Source: Phaeovulum sp.
Lineage (GTDB): Bacteria; Pseudomonadota; Alphaproteobacteria; Rhodobacterales; Rhodobacteraceae
Assembly (NCBI RefSeq): GCF_030684035.1
Contig: NZ_JAUXPI010000047.1
Location: 80,842 to 144,841 of the forward strand
Direction of reading: 5' to 3'
DNA length: 64,000 nt
Each line of letters starts with the position of its first letter. Position 1 is the first letter of the stretch. Shown one piece after another: positions 44,364 through 50,872 of this stretch. The position numbers and the translations under genes were made by a program. The notes under the pieces were generated by a model. It saw only the letters and a program-made list of their open reading frames with translations, did not search any database and was not told the origin of the DNA.

Positions 44364-44705
44364 TCAGGCGCAGACAGCGCCCGTTTGCGGGCCGCCGTGT
44401 GCCTCGATACTGGCAATCAGCGCGCGCAGCGGGGCCAGAACCGAGGGGTCGAGCGAATAGCAGATGCGCGGGCGCTCGATGGTGCCGACCACCAGCCCCG
44501 CCGCCTTGAGAATGCGCAGATGTTCGGAAACCGTGGATTGGGCCAGCCCGATCTCGTCCACGATGTCGCCGCCAATGCAGCCCGCGCGGCTGAGAAGAAA
44601 GCCGATGATCTTCACCCGCGCCGGATGCGCCAGCGCCTTGGCAACGGCAGCGACGGCTTCGCCGTCCACCGCCTCGCGCCCGCCATTCGGGCTTTCGTCA
44701 AGCAT
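44364..44705 (-). CDS. arsR: ArsR-family metalloregulator
   Basis: A winged-helix repressor of 113 residues from ATG 44705, or 118 from ATG 44720. The DNA-binding helix is in DEIGLAQSTVSEHLRILKAAGLV. A Cys lies near the recognition region (SRAGCIGG), and others are in RICYSL and AVCA, so As(III) sensing by cysteines is plausible, although the classical CxC in the alpha-3 helix is absent. GAGGGG upstream of 44705 favours the shorter form. It should repress its own operon (arsR-acr3-arsC). Confidence 0.88.
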   Translation of the reverse strand: MLDESPNGGREAVDGEAVAAVAKALAHPARVKIIGFLLSRAGCIGGDIVDEIGLAQSTVSEHLRILKAAGLVVGTIERPRICYSLDPSVLAPLRALIASIEAHGGPQTGAVCA

Positions 44706-44725
44706 CCGGGCCCCTCGCATTCGCC

Positions 44726-44767
44726 TATCGTCGTTTCCCGATGCATATCAATCGGCAATCGACGATA
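44726..44767. promoter_or_regulatory. Inverted repeat upstream of arsR (possible operator)
   Basis: TATCGTCG (44726-44733) and CGACGATA (44760-44767) are perfect arms 26 bases apart, with an ATGCAT palindrome between them. It lies just upstream of arsR and could be the ArsR operator, but no experimental motif was compared. Confidence 0.4.
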
Positions 44768-44816
44768 CAAGCGCGGTCTGGCACGCTTCTGCGGCTGCGG
44801 CACCTGCATGTATTTC

Positions 44817-44851
44817 GCCTGCACCGGGCCAGATCCTGGCCCGGTGCAGGC
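44817..44851. promoter_or_regulatory. Very strong 16-bp hairpin upstream of fabD
   Basis: GCCTGCACCGGGCCAG (44817-44832) and CTGGCCCGGTGCAGGC (44836-44851) pair perfectly around an ATC loop. It lies 75 bases before the fabD start and between the divergent arsR and fabD. No T-tract follows on either strand, so it is not a classical intrinsic terminator. It could be an attenuator, an RNA stabiliser or a protein-binding palindrome. Confidence 0.55.
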
Positions 44852-44925
44852 CCGAGGCGGTTGTGCGATGCCCGGGCGCAAGTTAGATGCTTCGGTGAAG
44901 TGCTGGCAGCAGGAGGAAGAAGACC

Positions 44926-45855
44926 ATGACCCGCGCATTCGTTTTTCCGGGGCAGGGCGCACAGACGATCGGCATGGGGCGGGCGCTTGCCGCGGCCTAT
45001 CCGGCAGCGCAGGCGGTGTTTGACGAGGTCGATGCGGCGCTTGGCGAAAAGCTGAGCGCGCTGATCTGGGAAGGCGCGGCAGAGGATCTGCAACTGACCG
45101 CCAATGCCCAGCCCGCGCTGATGGCAACATCGATGGCCGCGATGCGGGCGCTCGAGGCCGAGGGAGTGCTGCTCACTTCGGCCGCTTATGTGGCCGGGCA
45201 CAGCCTCGGCGAATACTCGGCGCTCTGCGCGGCGGGGGCGCTCAGCCTGGCCGATACGGCGCGGCTGCTGCGGCTGCGCGGGCGCGCCATGCAGGCGGCG
45301 GTTCCGGTCGGCGTCGGCGCGATGGCGGCGCTTCTGGGGCTGGATTTCGAGGCGGCCGCGGCGGTTGCGGCGGAGGCCGCAGAGGGCGAGGTCTGCCAGG
45401 CCGCGAATGACAACGACCCGGCGCAGGTGGTGGTGTCCGGTCACCGGGGCGCAGTGGAACGCGCGTTGGAAATCGCCAAGGCGCGCGGTGCCAGGCGCGC
45501 GCTCCTGCTGCCGGTCTCGGCCCCCTTTCACTGCGCGCTGATGCAGCCCGCAGCCGAGGCAATGGCCGAGGCGCTGGCAGGGGTGGCGATTGCGGCACCG
45601 AGCGTGCCGCTCGTGGCCAACGTGCGCGCCGCGGCGGTCAGCGACCCGGCGCTGATCCGGGCGCTCCTGGTCGAACAGGTCACCGGCTCGGTGCGCTGGC
45701 GCGAGTCGGTGCTCTGGATGGCGGCCGCGGGGGTCACCGATTTCGTCGAGGTCGGCGCGGGCAAGGCGCTCAGCGGCATGATCCGCCGTATCCTGCGCGA
45801 GGCCGAGTGCCGCGCCGTCGGCAGCCCCGAAGAGGTGGCAGCCCTGCGCGGCTGA
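44926..45855 (+). CDS. fabD: Malonyl-CoA:ACP transacylase
   Basis: A 309-residue enzyme that loads malonate onto ACP. It starts TRAFVFPGQGAQTIGMG, carries Ser93 in the GHSLGEYSAL nucleophile elbow, and has VSAPFHCALM with the catalytic His and VGAGKALSGMIRR near the end. GAGGAAGAAG lies upstream of ATG 44926. It is followed by fabG and acpP on the same strand. The capsule polyketide synthase has its own AT, but fabD could share the malonyl-CoA pool with it. Confidence 0.97.
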   Translation: MTRAFVFPGQGAQTIGMGRALAAAYPAAQAVFDEVDAALGEKLSALIWEGAAEDLQLTANAQPALMATSMAAMRALEAEGVLLTSAAYVAGHSLGEYSALCAAGALSLADTARLLRLRGRAMQAAVPVGVGAMAALLGLDFEAAAAVAAEAAEGEVCQAANDNDPAQVVVSGHRGAVERALEIAKARGARRALLLPVSAPFHCALMQPAAEAMAEALAGVAIAAPSVPLVANVRAAAVSDPALIRALLVEQVTGSVRWRESVLWMAAAGVTDFVEVGAGKALSGMIRRILREAECRAVGSPEEVAALRG

Positions 45856-45884
45856 GCCGGATCGCCGCCACCCGCCCGCATCTG

Positions 45885-45928
45885 CTTCAGGTCAAATATC
45901 CCGGGGGTCCGGGGGCAGCGCCCCCGGC
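45885..45928 (-). repeat. Intergenic hairpin repeat, copy 3
   Basis: CCGGGGGC (45909-45916) and GCCCCCGG (45920-45927) form a perfect 8-bp stem. On the minus strand it is followed by CCCCCGGGATATTTGACCTG and AAG. It lies between fabD and fabG. It belongs with copies at 31925-31976 and 39550-39610. Confidence 0.55.
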
Positions 45929-46024
45929 CTTCGCGGCCAACCGGCACCGTTTCCCTGCGCGCAAAGGGTGGCGCGCCGCCGCCCGCACTGGTATTGGGGG
46001 GCAAAGGCATCGACGGAGGCGGGG

Positions 46025-46762
46025 ATGTTCGATCTGACCGGCAAGGCGGCATTGATTACCGGCGCATCAGGCGGCATCGGCGGCGAGATCGCCCGCGCCC
46101 TGCATGCGGCGGGGGCGGTGGTCGGGCTTTCGGGCACCCGCGAAGCCCCGTTGCACGCACTCGCGGCAGAGCTTGGCAGCCGCGCCCATGTGCTGCCCGC
46201 CAACCTTGCCGATGCCGCTTCGGTCGAGGCGCTGCCCAAGGCGGCGCTGGCGGCGATGGGCTCGCTCGACATTCTGGTGAACAACGCCGGCATCACCCGC
46301 GACCAGCTTTTTCTGCGGATGTCGGATGACGACTGGCAAGAGGTGCTGAACGTCAACCTCACCTCTGCATTCCGGCTCTGCAAGGGCGCGATCCGCGGCA
46401 TGATGAAGGCGCGCTGGGGTCGGATCATCACCATCACCTCGGTGGTCGGCGCTACCGGCAACCCGGGCCAGGCGAATTATGCGGCGGCCAAGGCGGGGCT
46501 TGTGGGCATGTCGAAAAGCCTGGCGCTCGAGGTCGCCTCGCGCGGCATCACCGTGAATTGCGTCGCGCCCGGCTTCATCGCGACCGCCATGACCGAGGCC
46601 CTGACCGATGCGCAGAAGGCCCGGATCCTTGAGGACATTCCTGCCGGCCGGATGGGCTCGCCCGCCGATATTGCCGCTGCGGTGCGCTATCTCTCCAGCC
46701 CGGAAGCGGGTTATGTGACCGGTGCCACGCTGCATGTGAACGGCGGCATGGCGATGCTCTGA
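46025..46762 (+). CDS. fabG: 3-oxoacyl-ACP reductase
   Basis: A 245-residue SDR. It has cofactor motif TGASGGIGGEIA, NNAGITRDQLFLRMSDDDW, catalytic Ser in ITSVVG, YAAAKAG (YxxxK), and VAPGFIATAMT. These are diagnostic of FabG. It reduces the beta-keto group in fatty acid elongation. GGAGG lies upstream of ATG 46025. The 169-base gap to fabD contains hairpin copy 3; acpP follows 173 bases later. Confidence 0.97.
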   Translation: MFDLTGKAALITGASGGIGGEIARALHAAGAVVGLSGTREAPLHALAAELGSRAHVLPANLADAASVEALPKAALAAMGSLDILVNNAGITRDQLFLRMSDDDWQEVLNVNLTSAFRLCKGAIRGMMKARWGRIITITSVVGATGNPGQANYAAAKAGLVGMSKSLALEVASRGITVNCVAPGFIATAMTEALTDAQKARILEDIPAGRMGSPADIAAAVRYLSSPEAGYVTGATLHVNGGMAML

Positions 46763-46935
46763 CCGGCCCCGGGGGCGACACCGAAAGCCATTGCTTCCCC
46801 GTGCGACTATGCTAAAGGGGGCGTTGACTGGCCGGGGGGCAACCGCCCGCCGGAAGCCGTGCGCAAGCGCGGCATGAGCCGCTCGAACGAGCAAGGGACT
46901 GGCAGGGCACATGCCCGCGTATGTGAGGGAATACT

Positions 46936-47169
46936 ATGAGCGACGTCGCTGATCGGGTGAAGAAGATCGTTGTGGAGCATCTGGGTGTTGACGAGGACAA
47001 GGTGACCGAAACCGCCTCGTTCATCGACGATCTGGGTGCCGACAGCCTTGACACCGTGGAACTGGTCATGGCTTTCGAGGAAGAATTCGGGATCGAGATT
47101 CCGGATGATGCCGCCGAAACCATCCAGACCTTTGGCGACGCCTGCAAATTCATCACCGAAGCGCTCTGA
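46936..47169 (+). CDS. acpP: Acyl carrier protein
   Basis: A 77-residue acidic carrier with the phosphopantetheine serine in [14 protein letters not shown] (Ser37). The N-terminus [21 protein letters not shown] is normal. GAGGGAATACT lies upstream of ATG 46936. The gene ends in front of an intrinsic terminator. It supplies the general fatty-acid pathway and could in principle feed the alpha-oxoamine synthase, although the polyketide synthase has its own ACP. Confidence 0.98.
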   Translation: MSDVADRVKKIVVEHLGVDEDKVTETASFIDDLGADSLDTVELVMAFEEEFGIEIPDDAAETIQTFGDACKFITEAL

Positions 47170-47193
47170 TCCGTCACCAGAGAAGATTGCAGG

Positions 47194-47216
47194 CGGCACC
47201 CCATCGGGTGCCGTTT
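47194..47216 (+). terminator. Intrinsic terminator after acpP
   Basis: CGGCACCC (47194-47201), a CATC loop and GGGTGCCG (47206-47213) form a perfect 8-bp stem followed by TTTGCCGTTT. It lies 25 bases after the acpP stop and precedes the convergent multicopper oxidase gene. Confidence 0.75.
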
Positions 47217-47284
47217 GCCGTTTCCGGGCGTCGCATCTGCCAACGGCCGCTGCAGCCACCCGTCTTGCAGGCTTCAAGCTGCGA

Positions 47285-48829
47285 TCAGTTGGTGCTGTAC
47301 TGCCCCATCAACCCGCCGTCCTCGTGGTCGAGAATATGGCAGTGCACCATGAACGGGTGCGCCTCGGTCGCGGGCTGGTTGAAGCGCAGCAGAAGCTCGG
47401 CAGGCTGGCCAAGCAGGACCGTATCCTTTTCGGCGGCGAGATGATCGGGCGGCGGCGCGCCGCCGATTGAAAGCACGCGGAAAAACGCGCCGTGCACATG
47501 GAACGGGTGTGGCATCAGGAAAGGCCGCACCTCCCAGATCTCGGCACCGCCGAGCTTCGGGGTGAAATCGATGCGGCGCATGTCATAGCGCCGCCCGTTC
47601 ATTCCCATCGCCGGGCCGGTGCCGGGTGCCGTCATCAGCCGACCCATTCCAACCTCGCCGCCTGCGGCACCCACCGCGCCACCCATTCCGGGCCACATGT
47701 CGAGGGTGATGGTACGGCGCTCGACCGCGCGGCCGGCGTCGGGCGCGGCAATCGGCACCAGACCGGCGGGCAGCCGCGAGCGCGGTGCCGCAAGGCTGGG
47801 GTCAACGCGTAAGGTGACAAGCGCGCCGGGGCCGCTTTTTGCCGCTCCGGATGGGTCGCGGCTGGTGAGCGACCCCATGCCCGGCGTTCGCGGCATGTCG
47901 TCCGGTGGATCGCCCGTTGTGGCCAGCACCGCATCGCGCCCGTCAGAGAAATCGACGACAACCTCGAACCGCTCGCCGGGCGCTACGGTCAGCGCCTGCA
48001 TCGGCACCGGTGCCGGAAGATAGCCGCCATCGGAGGCGATCACCTGGAATGCGCGGCCATCATCGAAGCCGAGGTGGAAGTTGCGGGCGTTGGCCGCATT
48101 GAGCAGCCGCAGCCGCACCAGTGCCGCGGGCACCCGCGCCGTCGGGCTGATCGCGCCGTTCACCACCAGCTTGTCGCCTCGGGTGCCAAGGATGCGTTCA
48201 CGCGCGAAGTGGGTGAAGTTAAGCTCGCCCGCCTCGGTAAACAGCCTGTCCTGCAAGATCAGCGGCAGGTCATCGACGCCGTAGCTTTGCGGCAGGCCAA
48301 GTTCGGCCCCAGTGCCGTCTTCGATGATCATCATCCCGGCAAGCCCCATATAGACCTGCCGCCCGGTATCGCCATGCGGATGCGCGTGATACCAGCATGT
48401 CGCCTCGGCCTGATCGACCTCAAGCCGTGGCCGCCAGGTTGCGCCGGGCGCGATCGGATGGTGCGGTCCGCCATCGACCTGCGCAGGCACCAGCAGCCCG
48501 TGCCAATGCGCGGTGGTTGGCACATCAAGCCGGTTTTCGACTGAAACCTTGACCGCGTCGCCCCGGCGCAGCCGCAGCACCGGGCCAAGGCAGGGTGCCG
48601 AATAGCCATAGGTGGCGACGGCGGGCAGATCCGGGGCAAAACGGTGCCGCCCGGCAGCCGCCACCAGCGAAAGCACGCCGCCCGAGAGCCGCGCATCCAT
48701 CAGCGCCGGAACAGGCAGCGGCACCGAAACCCCCGCCGCCCGCGCCCGCTCTGCCCGCCCGATCACCCCCAACGCCCCGGCCCCCGCCAACACCCCGGCC
48801 CCGGCAAGCAAACCGCGTCGTGTCAGCAT
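47285..48829 (-). CDS. Multicopper oxidase, CueO-type, Tat-exported
   Basis: A 514-residue periplasmic oxidase. The signal MLTRRGLLAGAGVLAGAGAL carries a twin-arginine motif. Copper ligands are visible as HWHGLLVPAQVDGGPHHPI, WYHAHPHGDTG, HPFHVHGAFF and the type 1 site in VHCHILDHEDGGLMG (Cys, His, Met). A methionine-rich stretch (GEVGMGRLMTAPGTGPAMGM) resembles the CueO regulatory insert. CueO-type enzymes oxidise Cu(I) and phenolics with oxygen. It is the last gene of a six-gene operon of cytochromes and a flavoprotein, so electron transfer from them is possible but not shown. Confidence 0.9.
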   Translation of the reverse strand: MLTRRGLLAGAGVLAGAGALGVIGRAERARAAGVSVPLPVPALMDARLSGGVLSLVAAAGRHRFAPDLPAVATYGYSAPCLGPVLRLRRGDAVKVSVENRLDVPTTAHWHGLLVPAQVDGGPHHPIAPGATWRPRLEVDQAEATCWYHAHPHGDTGRQVYMGLAGMMIIEDGTGAELGLPQSYGVDDLPLILQDRLFTEAGELNFTHFARERILGTRGDKLVVNGAISPTARVPAALVRLRLLNAANARNFHLGFDDGRAFQVIASDGGYLPAPVPMQALTVAPGERFEVVVDFSDGRDAVLATTGDPPDDMPRTPGMGSLTSRDPSGAAKSGPGALVTLRVDPSLAAPRSRLPAGLVPIAAPDAGRAVERRTITLDMWPGMGGAVGAAGGEVGMGRLMTAPGTGPAMGMNGRRYDMRRIDFTPKLGGAEIWEVRPFLMPHPFHVHGAFFRVLSIGGAPPPDHLAAEKDTVLLGQPAELLLRFNQPATEAHPFMVHCHILDHEDGGLMGQYSTN

Positions 48830-48881
48830 GAATTCCCTCCCTTGCGGTGCCAAGCCAGCGCACCTGCCGCCCGCCCTGCCG

Positions 48882-49295
48882 CTAGGGCTGGATCTGTTCC
48901 AGAACGGCGCGATCAGGGGGCAGCTCCGCGCCGCCCGAAGCGTATCCGTTTTCGCGCATCATGTAGGCAACGATGTCGATATAGTCCTGAATAGGCAGCG
49001 CCCCGGCATCTTCCCACGGCATCGATGTCGAGATGACGCCGAAGTAATCGAAGGCGTTGCGATAGCGCGCGAAGATCGAGATCATCGAATACCCGTGACA
49101 GCCCGCACAATTGGTCAGAAAAGCCCGCTCGCCGCGTGCCGCCTGTGTTTCGGTGAAAAGCTGCTCGGCGGCGGCAAGCTTTGCCGGAAGCGCGGCAACG
49201 AGCACCAATGCCACGGTGAAGACCGTGGCGGAAAGCCCGGCTGCGGTGTCGCGGCGGGTGCGGGCAGAGCCTTCGGGGCGGCGGAGTTTGCTCAT
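48882..49295 (-). CDS. Small c-type cytochrome (paralogue A)
   Basis: A 137-residue protein with an export signal (about 20-42, LSATVFTVALVLVAALPAKLAAA) and one haem c motif CAGCH near residue 62. The likely axial methionine is in ISTSMPWED. The block FTETQAARGERAFLTNC to IVAYMMRENGYASGG is shared with the cytochromes at 49335 and 53278, giving a local family. The mature protein is about 95 residues. It is periplasmic or membrane-anchored by an uncleaved signal. GGGAGG lies upstream of ATG 49295. The gene lies 52 bases before the multicopper oxidase. Confidence 0.85.
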   Translation of the reverse strand: MSKLRRPEGSARTRRDTAAGLSATVFTVALVLVAALPAKLAAAEQLFTETQAARGERAFLTNCAGCHGYSMISIFARYRNAFDYFGVISTSMPWEDAGALPIQDYIDIVAYMMRENGYASGGAELPPDRAVLEQIQP

Positions 49296-49334
49296 TGCCT
49301 CGCCCTCCCTTTCAGGTCCGATGCCCGGTCGCGG

Positions 49335-49793
49335 TCATTTTGCGAGGCCATCGGCCGGATGAATCTGCCTGAGCAGCACGCGCTCGGATGTCAGCGCGGT
49401 CTCGCCCGCCGGAAACCCGGTGGTGCGCAACATGAAGGCGACGATGCCGAGATACTCCGGCTCCGGCAGGCTTCCGGGCAGGTGCTTGGGCATTGAGCCG
49501 GAGATGAAGTTGAAATACCGCTCCGCAGTCGTGTAACGCCGGAAGATGGAATACATCGACGTGCCGTGGCAGGCGACGCAGTTGGCAATAAAGGTGCGCT
49601 GCCCCTGATCCGCCTGCGCTTCGGTGAACCAGGCGGTCGCGGCGCTGCCGCCCGGGGCGGCGGCGGCCGTCGTTGCCGAAAGCGCCGCGAAGCATGCCGC
49701 AACAAGCATGGCCAAGCGCCCGGATGTGGCACCCGAGCGGCCGCCGCTACCGGTCCGTGGGGCGGGCCTGTGCCATGCGCTCGGGTTTTTCAC
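49335..49793 (-). CDS. Small c-type cytochrome (paralogue B)
   Basis: A 152-residue protein with a cleavable-looking signal (about 28-47) and haem motif CVACH. The axial Met is in ISGSMPKHLPGSLP. The region WFTEAQADQGQRTFIANC to IVAFMLRTTGFPAGE aligns throughout with paralogues A and C. GTG 49793 is chosen because GGGAGGA lies 4-5 bases upstream; a TTG 11 codons earlier has no such site. It lies 39 bases before paralogue A and 52 bases after the unknown protein gene. Confidence 0.85.
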   Translation of the reverse strand: MKNPSAWHRPAPRTGSGGRSGATSGRLAMLVAACFAALSATTAAAAPGGSAATAWFTEAQADQGQRTFIANCVACHGTSMYSIFRRYTTAERYFNFISGSMPKHLPGSLPEPEYLGIVAFMLRTTGFPAGETALTSERVLLRQIHPADGLAK

Positions 49794-49845
49794 TGCTTCC
49801 TCCCGCTGTGTTTCGCTGGCTTTCAATCGGAACCTGCCGGGCGCT

Positions 49846-50790
49846 TCAGAGGTACATGGCGTCCGGGTCTTCCTTTATCTCGGGCGAAAGCTCGGCAACC
49901 GATTCATGATCCGCCGCGATGTCGAGGTATTTGCAAACCGGGTCATGCCCGGGCGCGCTGACCCAGACGGTGTAGCTGCCCGAAGCGACCTGCAACGTTG
50001 CAACCCCCTCGGCATCGGCGATGCCGCGGAACGGGTGTGCGACCACGCTCGCTCCCTTGATCGGTGCCTTGCTTTGCGCGTCACGCACGCTGATCGTGAT
50101 CCGGTGCTCGGGTGCCGCGACGAAATTGAGGCTGAATGCGCTGACCCCCGGCGAATGCGGCAAGTCCCGGTCATCACCGGCAAAACGCGCCTCCCAGACC
50201 TGCCGCGAAATCTTGGCGGGTGCCCTGAGTGGCAGCGTGATCTGGTGCAGGCCGGTGCTGCCCGGCAGCGTGGCCTCGCCCATGCGGGCGCGCGCCACCA
50301 TTGCGCCCGAGGCATCGTGAATATCCACCGCGTGCCCCGTCATGGCACAACCGCCCGAACATTTGAGGCCGATCGTCACCGCGAACTCGCTGCCCACGGC
50401 AACCGCCGAGGGCGCGCCCCAGACCAGAAGCCCGGTCTTGTGCGCCACCACCTCGAAGCCAAAATCATGCGATGCGCCGCGTCCCTGCATGGCATCTTCG
50501 GACACGCCGGAAATCACCGCGCGCCACTGCTGCGGGCCAAGCGCGGCGGGGGCGACAAAGCCCACCGCTTCGGTGGTATTGGTGGCTCCTTCGAGACCGG
50601 TAAATTCGAGCGTGCCGACAATGGTGCCGGTTGCATCGAAAACCTGCACCAGCTTGCCGCGCAGGTCACGTTTCGGGGTCGCGCGCGCGGCACAGCGAAG
50701 CATCATCGCGCCGCCTGCTGGCACTTCGGCGGGGCTGACATCAATCAGCATGTCGAAAGAGATCTCAAGGGTGTCTGGGCGGGTGTTCAT
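49846..50790 (-). CDS. Unknown beta-rich protein in the cytochrome-flavoprotein operon
   Basis: A 314-residue protein with no signal peptide or membrane segment. It is predicted to be largely beta: repeated alternating strands such as LEISFDMLIDVSPAEVPAGGAMMLRC, and a C-terminal segment ITISVRDAQSKAPIKGASVVAH to GSYTVWVSAPGHDP that resembles a carboxypeptidase-regulatory-like (transthyretin-type) fold. A CSGGC motif lies near 170. No known catalytic motif is apparent. It sits 82 bases after the Tat-exported flavoprotein and may be its partner, perhaps exported with it. ATG 50790 is chosen as the first in frame after a non-coding leader. The function is unknown. Confidence 0.65.
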   Translation of the reverse strand: MNTRPDTLEISFDMLIDVSPAEVPAGGAMMLRCAARATPKRDLRGKLVQVFDATGTIVGTLEFTGLEGATNTTEAVGFVAPAALGPQQWRAVISGVSEDAMQGRGASHDFGFEVVAHKTGLLVWGAPSAVAVGSEFAVTIGLKCSGGCAMTGHAVDIHDASGAMVARARMGEATLPGSTGLHQITLPLRAPAKISRQVWEARFAGDDRDLPHSPGVSAFSLNFVAAPEHRITISVRDAQSKAPIKGASVVAHPFRGIADAEGVATLQVASGSYTVWVSAPGHDPVCKYLDIAADHESVAELSPEIKEDPDAMYL

Positions 50791-50872
50791 GTCAACCACT
50801 CGGTCATTTCGATGCGTCAGGGCTATGGGCGGAGGCCGAAGCCTCCGCCCGATTGTCATGCGGCGGCAGCGA

